Source: Flavobacterium anhuiense
GTDB lineage: Bacteria > Bacteroidota > Bacteroidia > Flavobacteriales > Flavobacteriaceae
Reading direction: 5' to 3'
Assembly: GCF_900101855.1 (NCBI RefSeq)
Contig: NZ_FMVC01000001.1
Coordinates: 771,965-835,964 of the forward strand
Length of the DNA: 64,000 bases
The notes under the pieces were generated by a model. The model did no database searches. It worked only from the letters and a program-made list of their open reading frames with translations, and had not been told where the DNA came from. Positions within the stretch are counted from its first letter, which is position 1, and each line of letters starts with the position of its first letter. The position numbers were made by a program, and so were the translations under genes. Shown here piece after piece: positions 1-8,586 of the stretch.

Positions 1-526
1 CAAAAACTTTGTGTATACTAGTTTTCAGGAATTAGCAACTTATGTTTCGCATAATAGAGTAGCGCAAATGGCTAAGAAATTTGGCGATAACAAGTTGTCT
101 AAAATGTGCAAAATGATTGCAGGAGACGAAATGCGTCACCACCACGCCTATAGCGAATTTGTAACTAGAATTTTCCAAGTAGATCCGAGCGAAATGATGC
201 TGGCTTTTCAATACATGATGAAGCAGAAAATCGTTATGCCGGCTCATTTTTTAAGAGAATCTGGTCAAAAAATCAGTAGTGCTTTCGAACAGTTTTCTGA
301 TTCAGCTCAGCGTATTGGTGTTTATACTGCAAATGATTATGTTGAAATCATGCAGAAATTGATCAACAAATGGGAAATCGATAAAATTACCAATTTGTCT
401 GATGAAGCAGAAAAAGCACGAGACTTCTTAATGAAATTGCCAGCGCGTATGGCAAAAATCTCAGAGAGAATCGTAATCCCAAAAGAATCGCATATCTTTA
501 AATGGGTTGAACCAGCGAGACTTTAA
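1..526 (+). CDS. Acyl-ACP desaturase, C-terminal part (cut by the window edge)
   Basis: The reading frame is already open at base 2, so the GTG at 11 is not a real start and the gene begins outside the window. The visible 174 or so residues look like the C-terminal half of the plant-type fatty acid (stearoyl-ACP) desaturase family. These soluble ferritin-like diiron enzymes put a cis double bond into acyl chains bound to acyl carrier protein. The second iron-binding helix shows as DEMRHH, and just upstream the stretch ELATYVSHNR matches the helix before it in the family. The first EExxH motif lies outside the window. The gene ends just before a hairpin terminator. The family call is recognition of motif and context, not a database hit. 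Confidence 0.8.
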   Translation, partial: KNFVYTSFQELATYVSHNRVAQMAKKFGDNKLSKMCKMIAGDEMRHHHAYSEFVTRIFQVDPSEMMLAFQYMMKQKIVMPAHFLRESGQKISSAFEQFSDSAQRIGVYTANDYVEIMQKLINKWEIDKITNLSDEAEKARDFLMKLPARMAKISERIVIPKESHIFKWVEPARL

Positions 527-623
527 ATTTTAGATTTTAGAATGTAGATTTCAGATTTCAGATTGGAATTTGGAATTTTTAGATTGAAATTTAAAAAGCA
601 ACATTGTTGCTTTAAAACATATT

Positions 624-669
624 TGTTGATTGTTGGAGATTTAAAATCTTCGGCAATCAACATTTTTTA
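624..669 (+). terminator. Rho-independent terminator after the desaturase
   Basis: The arms TGTTGATTG (624-632) and CAATCAACA (654-662) pair around a loop that itself has an AGATTT/AAATCT pairing, and a T run follows. A smaller palindrome, AAAGCAACATTGTTGCTTT, lies just upstream at about 595-613. The site separates the desaturase from the HD-domain gene at 690. Confidence 0.6.
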
Positions 670-689
670 TAAAACGTAAAAACCTCTTT

Positions 690-1343
690 ATGAGTGACTC
701 AGCATTAATTATTAAAACTATTGCTTTTGTAAAAGAAAAACTAAACAATGCCGAAGGCGGTCATGATTGGTTTCATATCGAGCGTGTTTACAAAAACGCG
801 TTGCTGATTGCAAAAGAGACAGAATGTGATCTTACGATTGTAGAATTGGGCGCTTTATTGCACGATATAGCCGATAGTAAATTTCATAACGGAGATGAAA
901 CTATTGGGCCAAAAACAGCAAGAGCGTTTTTAGAAGCCGAAAATGTTTCTGAGGATATAATTGTCCATGTTGTCAAGATCATTGAAAATATCTCTTATAA
1001 AGGCGGAAATTTTGAAAAGAAATTCTCTTCTGTCGAATTAGATGTTGTTCAAGATGCCGATCGTCTCGATGCGATTGGTGCAATTGGTGTTGCAAGAGCT
1101 TTTAATTATGGCGGATTTAAGAACCGAGCTTTATACAATCCAGAAATTGCTCCTGTAACCAATATGACAAAAGAGGAGTATAAAAAGAACAACGCTCCAA
1201 CTATTAATCATTTCTACGAAAAGCTCTTACTTTTAAAGGATAAAATGAACACAGCAAAAGGAAAAGAAATCGCTGCTGAAAGACATCGTTTCATGGAAAC
1301 TTTTCTTGCTCAATTTTATGCAGAATGGGAAGGAGTGAAATAA
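690..1343 (+). CDS. HD-domain phosphohydrolase
   Basis: This is a 217-residue soluble protein of the HD superfamily. Metal ligands can be read in order: H25 with D26 in GHDWFH, the defining H58-D59 pair in LLHDIAD, and D122 or D124 in DADRLDAIG. The HDW...H and DADRLDAIGAIG patterns match the YedJ/YpgQ-type subgroup of predicted nucleotide or pyrophosphate hydrolases. The length of about 215-220 residues fits that subgroup. The substrate cannot be told from sequence. It is a single transcription unit, with a terminator upstream (624-669) and another just downstream (1371-1396). The ATG start follows an A/T-rich leader with no Shine-Dalgarno sequence, as is usual in Bacteroidota. Confidence 0.85.
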   Translation: MSDSALIIKTIAFVKEKLNNAEGGHDWFHIERVYKNALLIAKETECDLTIVELGALLHDIADSKFHNGDETIGPKTARAFLEAENVSEDIIVHVVKIIENISYKGGNFEKKFSSVELDVVQDADRLDAIGAIGVARAFNYGGFKNRALYNPEIAPVTNMTKEEYKKNNAPTINHFYEKLLLLKDKMNTAKGKEIAAERHRFMETFLAQFYAEWEGVK

Positions 1344-1709
1344 ATTTCATTTAGATATAAAAAAGAAAAACGGCTCTAATCTAGAGCCGTTTTTTATTTG
1401 GTGATGATTTCTTTACAGATGTTTATACGGATTTATAATCTCGATTTTAAGAGACACATAATTATAAAAGCGCATAAAAATCCAATTGAAAACCACAATA
1501 ACTTCGTGATGCTATTATTTCTAACCATTTCCCTTTTTTCAAACCTTGTCATTTTGAATGAATTTTATACATTTCAAAAGTAATTTTCTAGAGGGTAATG
1601 ATTATACCAAGAAAAGTCTTTAAACCGTTATAATAAGACAATTTTTCTTTAGTATCAGTCGTCTTCCGTTCTAGTCATAAGTCTTTCTTATAGCTTCTTT
1701 CATCTTTTC
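1344..1709. other. Intergenic stretch between convergent genes
   Basis: Apart from the terminator at 1371-1396 I see no gene here. A 61-codon open frame at 1398-1583 begins inside the terminator tail and codes for a low-complexity Ile/Phe/Asn-rich peptide, so I take it as chance. The rest is A/T-rich with no clear repeat. Confidence 0.6.
1371..1396 (+). terminator. Rho-independent terminator after the HD-domain gene
   Basis: CGGCTCTA (1371-1378) pairs with TAGAGCCG (1382-1389) across a three-base loop. A-rich sequence precedes it and TTTTTTATTT follows. Confidence 0.85.
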
Positions 1710-2636
1710 TTATTTAACTTTCTGAACAAATTTTTGAATGGTATTCTTAAACTCTTTATTCTGTTCGTAATACAAAATATGCCCACCGTTAATAATCTTA
1801 ACTTCTTGATTTGGAAATTTAAACAAACGATAATGCTCAGGGCCAATATTGTTGTCTTTTGTTCCTGAGATTATAAGCGTTGGAACTTTGATAGAAGCAG
1901 TTCCTTTTGTAAAATCATTAAAATACAGAGGGCCACTTAATGCATTTTGTGCAAATGAAGAGTTCCTTTTTTCGCTATTATCAATACTGTCCAGTTTTTC
2001 AACATTTGCTCTATTGTCAGACAGCATTTTATACTCTAGATCTGCTTTTTTAGTTTCCTGTTTAGCTTCAAAAAAAGTGTTTAATATGGAATCTTTGCCT
2101 TGTACAGGGAAATCTTTTCCTAAAGTTTTGCCCATGAAAGCAATTTGATTGAGAAGCGAATCGTTGATATCAAGTGTAGCATTCAGCAGAATTAAACCTT
2201 TTACATGTTGAGGATATTTTTCAGCATATTTAGTGGCTAAAATTCCTCCGAAAGAATGTCCAATTACAAATATCTTATCCGTTTTAAGGTGAGTTCGAAT
2301 TTCTTCGATGTCATCAATCATTCTGTCCATGCTGTAATTATTGTCTGCAGGAGATCCAGATCTACCGCATCCTCTTTGGTCATAATAACACATGGTTAGT
2401 TTGTCTTCAAGAACATTTCCGCCAAATTCTTCAAAAGATTTGCTCCATGCACCAGGGCCTCCGTGTACAAAAATACAGACTTCGCCTTTTCCATTGACTT
2501 TCAAAAACAAAGGAACTCCATCTGAAGTGGTAAACGTAATGTTGGGATTTTGCGTTATCTCTGTTTTTGTTTGACCAATTACACTCTGTGAGAAACAAAG
2601 AAACAGAATGAAAAGTAAATGGATTTTTGGGTTCAT
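1710..2636 (-). CDS. Exported alpha/beta hydrolase, proline-iminopeptidase-like (S33)
   Basis: This 308-residue alpha/beta-hydrolase has an N-terminal signal peptide (hydrophobic residues 5-20, then GQ), so it should act in the periplasm or on the cell surface. The oxyanion motif HGGPG is at 58-62, the DQRGCGRS block at 86-93, and the nucleophile elbow GHSFGG at 126-131 gives the catalytic Ser128. The acid is probably in the SGTKD stretch and the catalytic His in GGHILYYEQ near the C terminus. HGGPG plus DQRGxGxS is the hallmark of the prolyl aminopeptidase (MEROPS S33) branch, although relatives also act on esters or lactones, so the substrate is open. It stands alone: the upstream neighbour is a tiny membrane protein and the gene convergent to it is the HD-domain gene. 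Confidence 0.8.
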   Translation of the reverse strand: MNPKIHLLFILFLCFSQSVIGQTKTEITQNPNITFTTSDGVPLFLKVNGKGEVCIFVHGGPGAWSKSFEEFGGNVLEDKLTMCYYDQRGCGRSGSPADNNYSMDRMIDDIEEIRTHLKTDKIFVIGHSFGGILATKYAEKYPQHVKGLILLNATLDINDSLLNQIAFMGKTLGKDFPVQGKDSILNTFFEAKQETKKADLEYKMLSDNRANVEKLDSIDNSEKRNSSFAQNALSGPLYFNDFTKGTASIKVPTLIISGTKDNNIGPEHYRLFKFPNQEVKIINGGHILYYEQNKEFKNTIQKFVQKVK

Positions 2637-2697
2637 TGGAAGTCTTTTTTTGCTGTTTTAATAGGATAAAAGTATAATTAAAACAGCAGAGAAAAAA

Positions 2698-2820
2698 CTA
2701 ATGATTGGTTTTCATTATGAAATAAGTAATGATTGTCGCGCAGAAAAAACCTATCGCGAACCACAGTAATCGAGCCACTCTATTATCTCGTACTATTTCC
2801 ATTCTATCTTCTGGTGTCAT
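2698..2820 (-). CDS. Small single-span membrane protein, 40 residues
   Basis: A short frame begins ATGACACCAGAAGATAG and codes for 40 residues. It has a charged N-terminal third (MTPEDRMEIVRDNRVARL), one hydrophobic helix of about 18 residues, and a short KTNH tail. The composition, charged cytosolic part then one membrane span with a positive residue at the boundary, is typical of real small membrane proteins and unlike a chance A/T-rich frame. I do not recognise a family. It lies upstream of the alpha/beta hydrolase on the same strand with a gap of about 60 bases, so the two may be cotranscribed. On its other side are the small FeoB-associated gene and a terminator. Confidence 0.5.
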   Translation of the reverse strand: MTPEDRMEIVRDNRVARLLWFAIGFFCATIITYFIMKTNH

Positions 2821-2923
2821 CTTAAATAAAATTTAGGAAGCAAAAATAGTTTTAGAAAATATACTAAAAAAGGTGATTTTGGTTTTTAAAATAACAGAAT
2901 AAGACATTTTTTTATCATAAAAA

Positions 2924-2960
2924 AAAGCTTCAAATAGAAATTAAATCTATTTGAAGCTTT
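2924..2960 (-). terminator. Terminator of the feoAB operon
   Basis: The arms AAAGCTTCAAATAGA (2924-2938) and TCTATTTGAAGCTTT (2946-2960) pair perfectly around a short A/T loop. On the minus strand the hairpin is followed by a T run, placing it at the end of the feoA-feoB-small gene operon. Confidence 0.85.
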
Positions 2961-2986
2961 TAGTTTTAGTATCTTAGAACCTAAAA

Positions 2987-3112
2987 TTAAGAACAACCAC
3001 AATCGGTTCCACCTCCGCAGTCTTTTTTCTTTTTCGATTTAAAGAAGAACTTTTTGATCAAAAAAGCAACTGCAAATCCTAATATGGCAAAGGCTATTAT
3101 TTCTTGAAACAT
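2987..3112 (-). CDS. FeoB-associated Cys-rich membrane protein, 41 residues
   Basis: This small protein starts with ATG at 3112, only 6 bases after the feoB stop. It has one membrane helix (residues about 4-19), a Lys/Phe-rich boundary (LIKKFFFKSKKKK) and a Cys/Gly tail, DCGGGTDCGCS, with three cysteines. This is the layout of the small 'FeoB-associated Cys-rich membrane protein' family found beside feoB in many Bacteroidota and Firmicutes. Its role in ferrous iron uptake is not settled; in other bacteria the third Feo partner (FeoC) is a different, winged-helix protein. Cysteines near the membrane could receive or shield Fe(II) leaving FeoB, which is inference. The terminator follows 27 bases downstream. 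Confidence 0.8.
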   Translation of the reverse strand: MFQEIIAFAILGFAVAFLIKKFFFKSKKKKDCGGGTDCGCS

Positions 3113-3118
3113 AACTTT

Positions 3119-5218
3119 TTATTTTAGAAGTTGATACGCAATTAATGCGGTAAAATAAGCGAGACCGCTCATGAAGACTAGCTGCATTGCTGGCCATTTC
3201 CATGAATTGGTTTCTTTTTTGGTAATTGCCAATGTACTCGCACATTGCATGGCAAAAGCATAAAACAGCAGTAAAGAGATTCCAGTTGCAAAGTCAAATA
3301 CTTTTTCTCCCGTATCTGGACGAACTTCTGCCTGCATTTTGCTTTTTATAGTAGATTCGTTATCTGTATCTCCAACACTATAAATGGTTGCTAATGTTCC
3401 AACGAAAACTTCACGTGCTGCAAACGAACTGATTAACGCAATTCCTATTTTCCAGTCGTAACCCAAAGGCTGAATTACCGGTTCAATTGCTCTTCCCATT
3501 AAACCGATATAAGAGTTCTCTAATTTTTGAGAATTAACTTCATTTTCAAATTGCGTTTCATCCAAAGTTGTGTTGGCAAACCTTTCTTTAACTATATTTT
3601 CAGCTTCATTAAATTCTTTTCCTGGCCCATAAGAAGCCAAGAACCATAAAATGACTGATATTGCTAAGATGATTTTACCTGCACCAAGAACAAATGCTTT
3701 TGTTTTTTCTACCACATTAATTCCGACATTTTTGAAAAGCGGCATTTTATAACTTGGCATTTCAACAACAAAATAGGTTTTTGATTCCAGTTTTAAAACC
3801 TTATTTAAAATGTAAGCTGATAAAATGGCCATAAAGAATCCTAATACATAAAGGGACATCAGAGTTAATCCTTGAAGATTTAGCACTCCAAAAACTCTTT
3901 TGCTCGGAATGACCAATGATATAATAATCGCATAAACAGGCAATCTTGCCGAACAAGTCGTGAATGGCGTTACCAAAATAGTGATTAATCGTTCTTTCCA
4001 GTTTTCGATATTTCTTGTAGCCATAATTGCTGGAATCGCGCAAGCAGTTCCCGAAATTAAGGGCACAACACTTTTTCCAGAAAGTCCGAATCGGCGCATG
4101 ATTTTATCCATCAAGAAAACCACACGGCTCATATAACCGCTTTCCTCCAAAATGGAAATAAACAAAAACAAGAAAGCAATCTGCGGAATGAAAATGATAA
4201 CTCCTCCAATACCCGGAATAATTCCCTGAGAAAGCAAATCGGTCAAAATGCCGCTTGGAAGTTCTGCCGCAACCCAGCTGCTCAAAGAGGCAAAAGTGCT
4301 GTCAATGAAATCCATCGGAATAGTGGACCAGCTGAATATGGATTGGAAAATCAAAAATAAAATGGCAAAGAAAATAACGTAACCAAAAACTTTATGAGTT
4401 AAGACACGATCCAATTTGGCACGAACATCTTTAGCCATCGAAGCGTCAATCTTTAAACCTTCTTTTAAAACATCATTGATAAACTGATATCTTTTTATGG
4501 TTTCTTTCTGTTGCAAGCGCTTTAATTCTGAATGCGATTTTGTAAAAGTGCTTCGAATTTCATTTCGTTCTAAATTCAAAAAATTGACATCCTGAGTAAT
4601 TACAAGCCATAATTTGTACAATAATTGATTTGGAAAAGCATGTTGCAACTTTTTGAAATATTCTTCATCAATTACAGAAGCATTCAAACAAGGTTCGTGC
4701 GGGATAGTTTTATAAGAAACAATCAGTTCTTTTAATTCTTCAATTCCTAAACCTTTGCGCGAACTAACTAAAGCAATTTTTGTTTTTAATTTTTCTTCTA
4801 AATATGGAATATCCAAAGAAATACCTTTGCGCTCCATACGATCCGACATATTGATGACCAAAATCGTCGGAATTTCAAGATCTTTTATCTGAGTGTAAAT
4901 CAGTAAATTTCTTTTTAAATTTTCAACGTCAGTTACAACAACAGCAACGTCTGGATATAGCTTGTCATTTTTATTTAGCAAAAGTTCAATAACAACGCTT
5001 TCGTCCATCGAACTGGCGTTCAAGCTGTACGTTCCCGGTAAATCTAGAATATTGGCTTTTATGTTATTAGGCAGCTTGCAAAAGCCCATTTTTTTCTCAA
5101 CCGTAATTCCAGGATAATTTCCAACTTGTTGGTTAAGACCAGTTAATTGATTAAAAACAGAGGTTTTTCCGGTATTTGGATTTCCGATAAGGGCAACATT
5201 GATATTCTGAACACTCAT
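3119..5218 (-). CDS. feoB: Ferrous iron transporter B
   Basis: This 699-residue inner-membrane protein brings Fe(II) into the cytoplasm. The N-terminal GTPase domain shows the P-loop GNPNTGKTS (12-20), the DLPGTYS G3 motif and the NMSD G4 motif. A helical linker follows, then a membrane part with two Gate-like regions (for example ISGTACAIPAIMATRNIENWKE and the matching SSFAAREVFVGTLA). In FeoB proteins the conserved cysteine in SGTACA lies in the membrane core. The length is normal. The start codon overlaps the last base of the feoA stop, so the two are translationally coupled, and a small Cys-rich gene follows after 6 bases. Confidence 0.96.
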   Translation of the reverse strand: MSVQNINVALIGNPNTGKTSVFNQLTGLNQQVGNYPGITVEKKMGFCKLPNNIKANILDLPGTYSLNASSMDESVVIELLLNKNDKLYPDVAVVVTDVENLKRNLLIYTQIKDLEIPTILVINMSDRMERKGISLDIPYLEEKLKTKIALVSSRKGLGIEELKELIVSYKTIPHEPCLNASVIDEEYFKKLQHAFPNQLLYKLWLVITQDVNFLNLERNEIRSTFTKSHSELKRLQQKETIKRYQFINDVLKEGLKIDASMAKDVRAKLDRVLTHKVFGYVIFFAILFLIFQSIFSWSTIPMDFIDSTFASLSSWVAAELPSGILTDLLSQGIIPGIGGVIIFIPQIAFLFLFISILEESGYMSRVVFLMDKIMRRFGLSGKSVVPLISGTACAIPAIMATRNIENWKERLITILVTPFTTCSARLPVYAIIISLVIPSKRVFGVLNLQGLTLMSLYVLGFFMAILSAYILNKVLKLESKTYFVVEMPSYKMPLFKNVGINVVEKTKAFVLGAGKIILAISVILWFLASYGPGKEFNEAENIVKERFANTTLDETQFENEVNSQKLENSYIGLMGRAIEPVIQPLGYDWKIGIALISSFAAREVFVGTLATIYSVGDTDNESTIKSKMQAEVRPDTGEKVFDFATGISLLLFYAFAMQCASTLAITKKETNSWKWPAMQLVFMSGLAYFTALIAYQLLK

Positions 5219-5457
5219 TACAAATTGGTTTTGATAAGTTCAACTTCAATTTCACGAGCGGTTTCAATTCGGATTGCAACATGAGAGCCGTTAATATCTA
5301 AATATAACGGATCACCAAAAGGAGCCACCTGCAACAATTCAACTAAACTGCCAGGAAGACAACCCATTTCTAATAATTTAAGTGGAATAAGATCGATATC
5401 AAAATCTTTGATAATGGCTTTTTCGCCTTTTTTCAGAGTGTGTATTGTATTTTGCAA
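5218..5457 (-). CDS. feoA: Ferrous iron transport protein A
   Basis: This 79-residue SH3-like protein is encoded directly upstream of feoB; its TAA shares one base with the feoB ATG. The sequence fits the FeoA fold: LKKGEKAIIKDFD, LLEMGCLPGSLVELLQVAPFGDPLYLDINGSHVAIR (the conserved L..MG..PG..v......gdP......g..iaiR pattern), and EIEVE at the end. FeoA is a small cytoplasmic partner of FeoB. A TAnnTTTG promoter with two exact direct repeats lies just upstream (5462-5511). Confidence 0.93.
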   Translation of the reverse strand: MQNTIHTLKKGEKAIIKDFDIDLIPLKLLEMGCLPGSLVELLQVAPFGDPLYLDINGSHVAIRIETAREIEVELIKTNL

Positions 5458-5461
5458 GCTT

Positions 5462-5511
5462 ATTTAGATTGAATTTAGATTGCAAAAGTAGGCAATTATT
5501 CTTTATTTCAA
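5462..5511 (-). promoter_or_regulatory. feoAB promoter with a tandem 10-bp direct repeat
   Basis: Reading the minus strand, TTG (5509-5511) stands 18 bases before TACTTTTG (5483-5490), which matches the Bacteroidota TTG/TAnnTTTG promoter. The start of transcription should be near 5476. Two exact copies of ATTTAGATTG (plus strand 5462-5471 and 5473-5482) lie 11 bases apart, about one helix turn, right over that start point. This is where a repressor would bind. Similar TTTAGATT strings occur in unrelated spacers here, so the operator reading is tentative. Confidence 0.45.
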
Positions 5512-5560
5512 GGTATTTAACACTTCCACAAATGCTAAATGTTTCTAAAAATAAGGGTTT

Positions 5561-6226
5561 TTACTCTTGAGAGAGGAATTCGATATCTTCTAAAAGACGT
5601 TTTATGTCTTCTTTATTGGTTCCGTCATAAAAACCTCTAACGCGGCGCTTTTGATCGACCAAAACAAAATTCTCCGTATGCACCATATCATAAAGCTGAT
5701 CTGGTCTTCCCATTTTTACAGCCAAATACGATTTTCTGGCCATCTTGTAGATTTCTTTTTTATCGCCTGTAACCAGATTCCATTTGCTGTCTACAACACC
5801 ATATTTAATAGCGTAAGCTTTTAAAACAGAAACGCTATCTACTTCAGGAAAAACGGTATGCGATAGCAGCATCACTTTTGGATTGTTTAAAACTGCTTTT
5901 TGAACATCAACTAAATTGGTTGACATTTTCGGGCAGATTGATCCGCAGGTTGTAAAGAAGAAATCGGCAACGTAAATTTTTCCTTCATAATTTTTCTGGG
6001 TAATAGTATCGCCATTCTGATTGATGAAAGAAAAATCGGCAATTGTGTGGTATTTGCTTTTATACTGAATCGTACTGTCAACCAATTCAGGATTTATATC
6101 AGCTGGATTATAAATCGGAAGTGTCTTTTTTGGTTTTAATGCAGAATAAAACAAAGATATCGTAACCACCGAAAATACTATTAAAACAATAAAGAATTTG
6201 CGGTATTTGTATAAAAGCGATTTCAT
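5561..6226 (-). CDS. SCO1/SenC family copper chaperone or thiol protein
   Basis: I start this at the ATG at 6226 (221 residues); an in-frame TTG at 6244 would add only six residues. One N-terminal membrane helix (about residues 9-26) anchors a periplasmic thioredoxin-fold domain. The SCO signature is complete: TTCGSICPKM gives the CxxxC pair, and the later His is in MVHTENFVLVD. SCO proteins deliver copper to, or reduce the thiols of, the CuA site of cytochrome c oxidase. It lies 100 bases upstream of feoA on the same strand. Since feoA has its own promoter-like site, I doubt a shared operon. Confidence 0.9.
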   Translation of the reverse strand: MKSLLYKYRKFFIVLIVFSVVTISLFYSALKPKKTLPIYNPADINPELVDSTIQYKSKYHTIADFSFINQNGDTITQKNYEGKIYVADFFFTTCGSICPKMSTNLVDVQKAVLNNPKVMLLSHTVFPEVDSVSVLKAYAIKYGVVDSKWNLVTGDKKEIYKMARKSYLAVKMGRPDQLYDMVHTENFVLVDQKRRVRGFYDGTNKEDIKRLLEDIEFLSQE

Positions 6227-6421
6227 AAAAATAATTTGGCGCAAAAATACAAAAAGCAGATTCTAAAAACTTTACTGAATTATTTTTTTAACAGGCTTTT
6301 GTAACTTTTGACATCAAATTGCAGACTAATAAAATTTGTATAATAGTTCTGATTTGTGAAATTTATTTTTATAAATGGATTTCCTGTTTGAATTTTAACA
6401 CAATTTTAGAAATAATAACAA

Positions 6422-6429
6422 TATGTTTG
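6422..6429 (+). promoter_or_regulatory. TAnnTTTG box upstream of the M13 peptidase
   Basis: TATGTTTG at 6422-6429 matches the Bacteroidota -7 element and would place the transcript start about 20 bases before the ATG at 6456. No clear TTG is seen at the expected distance upstream, so this is a weak call. Confidence 0.35.
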
Positions 6430-6455
6430 TATTTTCCATTAAACTATAAACTTTT

Positions 6456-8510
6456 ATGAAAAAACAATTAGCCAAACCTGTGTTTGGTGTTATATCTGCA
6501 ATGTTTGCCATAACTGCAGCTCAAGCACAAGCGCCAAAAGAACCAGGTATTAATGTATCATATATGGATACGAAAATCAGCCCAAGTCAAGATTTTTTTA
6601 AATACGTAAATGGAGCTTGGCTCGAAAAAACAGAAATTCCAAGCGATCGCGCTACTTGGGGAAGTTTTAATGAACTGATTAAAAGAACAGACAAGGATGT
6701 GATGGAGGTTTTAAAAGAAGCTTCAAAAAACCCGAAGTATAAGTCTAATACAGATCAGGGCAAAGCAGTTAATTTATTTAACACCTATTTAGATTCTATC
6801 GGAAGAAATAAGAAGGGAATCGAACCTTTAAAACCATATCTGAAAAAAATTGATGCCATTAAAAACATTGCTGACGTTCAGAAATATTTGGTTGAAATGG
6901 AAAAAGAAGGAAATGCGGGCTTTTTCGGAATTTACATTGGTGCTGATGATAAAGACAGTTCTAAAAACTCTGTAAATTTAGGACCAAGCCAATTAGGACT
7001 TCCAGATAAAGATTATTATACTTCTGAGGATAAAGATTCGAAAGAAAAGCGTGCAAAATATGAATTGCATGTTGCCAGAATGCTTCAGTTTATTGGAGAA
7101 TCTCCAGAAAAAGCAAAACAAAGTGCTGCTGAGGTTCTAGCTCTTGAAACAGAATTGTCAAAACCAAGGTTAAACAGAGTTGAAAGAAGAGACAGCCGTT
7201 TGCAATACAACCCAATGACAATTGCTGAACTTCAAAAATTAACTCCAGCTATCAAATGGAACGAATATTTTGCAGGTTTAGGAATTACTAAACTAGAAAC
7301 TGTAATTGTTTCTGAGCCTAAATACATGACAGCTTTAGAAACTGTTTTCAAAGAAAATAAAGTGGCACAATGGAAAGAATACCTAAAATGGGACTTGATC
7401 AACGGCGCTGCAGGCAAGCTTACAACAGAAATTGACAATGCCAATTTCGATTTTTACAGCAAAACATTAAGAGGCGCAATAAAACAGCTTCCGGCTGAGG
7501 AAAGAGCGCTTAATGTGGTTAACGGAAATGTTGGTGAAGCTCTTGGAAAACTTTATGTAGAAAAAGTTTTTCCAGCTGAAGCTAAAACCAAAGCGATTGA
7601 TATGATTCATAATGTTATTACAGCTTACCAAAATCGTATTAATAATTTGAGCTGGATGTCTAAAGACACTAAAGCAAAAGCTATTGAAAAGCTGAACAAA
7701 ATCACGATTAAAGTGGGATATCCTGATAAATGGAAAGATTATTCGGCTTTAGAAATTAAAAGCATTGCAGAAGGAGGAAGCTATTTTGAAAATACTAAAA
7801 ACTTAGCGCAATGGAGATTTAAGAAAAGCATAGATAAATTGTCTAAACCGGTTGATAAAACAGAATGGCATATGTCTCCGCAAACAGTAAATGCGTATTA
7901 TAATCCATCTTATAACGAAATTGTATTCCCAGCAGCTATCTTACAGCCCCCGTTTTACAATTACCAAGCCGACGAAGCAGTTAACTATGGTGGAATTGGC
8001 GCTGTAATCGGACACGAGATTTCTCACGGATTTGATGATTCTGGAGCGCGTTACAATGCCGAAGGAAATTTAGTAGATTGGTGGACAGAAGATGATTTAA
8101 AACAATTTACAGCTTTAGGAAATGATTTAGCAAATCAATACAGTGCTCTTGAGCCATTGCCAGGAGTTCATGTTGATGGTCATTTTACGTTAGGTGAAAA
8201 TATTGGAGATTTAGGCGGAATCAACGCGGCATTTGACGGTCTGCAATTGTATTTAAAACAACATGGAAATCCAGGTTTAATTGACGGATTTACACCAGAA
8301 CAGCGTTTCTTTATTTCTTGGGCTACCGTTTGGAGAACTAAATCAAGAGACGAAGCGATCAAAAACCAAGTTAAAACAGATCCGCACTCTCCTGGAATGT
8401 ACAGAGCGTATGTGCCGATTCAGAATGTTGATGCTTTTTACAAAGCGTTTGATATTAAGAAAGGTGATAAAATGTACGTTGAACCAGAAAAACGAGTTAA
8501 AATCTGGTAA
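6456..8510 (+). CDS. M13 family zinc metallopeptidase (neprilysin/PepO-like)
   Basis: This 684-residue exported peptidase has a signal peptide (residues 1 to about 25, ending AQAQA). The zinc site is intact: HEISH (H520, E521, H524) in VIGHEISHGFDD, with the third ligand Glu in GENIGDLGG. The substrate-binding NAYYNP motif lies upstream, and the family-typical C-terminal block (PHSP..YR....NVDAFYKAF) and final W are present. M13 enzymes cut peptides of up to a few kDa; in Bacteroidota they are probably periplasmic or surface oligopeptidases. It is a single transcription unit with its own terminator. The N-terminal DFFKYVNGAWLE motif is also typical of the family. Confidence 0.95.
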   Translation: MKKQLAKPVFGVISAMFAITAAQAQAPKEPGINVSYMDTKISPSQDFFKYVNGAWLEKTEIPSDRATWGSFNELIKRTDKDVMEVLKEASKNPKYKSNTDQGKAVNLFNTYLDSIGRNKKGIEPLKPYLKKIDAIKNIADVQKYLVEMEKEGNAGFFGIYIGADDKDSSKNSVNLGPSQLGLPDKDYYTSEDKDSKEKRAKYELHVARMLQFIGESPEKAKQSAAEVLALETELSKPRLNRVERRDSRLQYNPMTIAELQKLTPAIKWNEYFAGLGITKLETVIVSEPKYMTALETVFKENKVAQWKEYLKWDLINGAAGKLTTEIDNANFDFYSKTLRGAIKQLPAEERALNVVNGNVGEALGKLYVEKVFPAEAKTKAIDMIHNVITAYQNRINNLSWMSKDTKAKAIEKLNKITIKVGYPDKWKDYSALEIKSIAEGGSYFENTKNLAQWRFKKSIDKLSKPVDKTEWHMSPQTVNAYYNPSYNEIVFPAAILQPPFYNYQADEAVNYGGIGAVIGHEISHGFDDSGARYNAEGNLVDWWTEDDLKQFTALGNDLANQYSALEPLPGVHVDGHFTLGENIGDLGGINAAFDGLQLYLKQHGNPGLIDGFTPEQRFFISWATVWRTKSRDEAIKNQVKTDPHSPGMYRAYVPIQNVDAFYKAFDIKKGDKMYVEPEKRVKIW

Positions 8511-8531
8511 TCGAATGATATTATATCAAAA

Positions 8532-8560
8532 AAAGCTGTCTCAAAAGGACAGCTTTTTTT
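8532..8560 (+). terminator. Terminator after the M13 peptidase
   Basis: AAAGCTGTC (8532-8540) pairs with GACAGCTTT (8548-8556) around a seven-base loop and is followed by a T run. Confidence 0.85.
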
Positions 8561-8586
8561 ATTTTAAGGGATTTTTATAAAAGTTA

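Noticed and set aside
1398-1583. A 61-codon plus-strand frame after the HD-domain gene
   Set aside because: It starts in the tail of the terminator and has a low-complexity Ile/Phe/Asn-rich product without family features.
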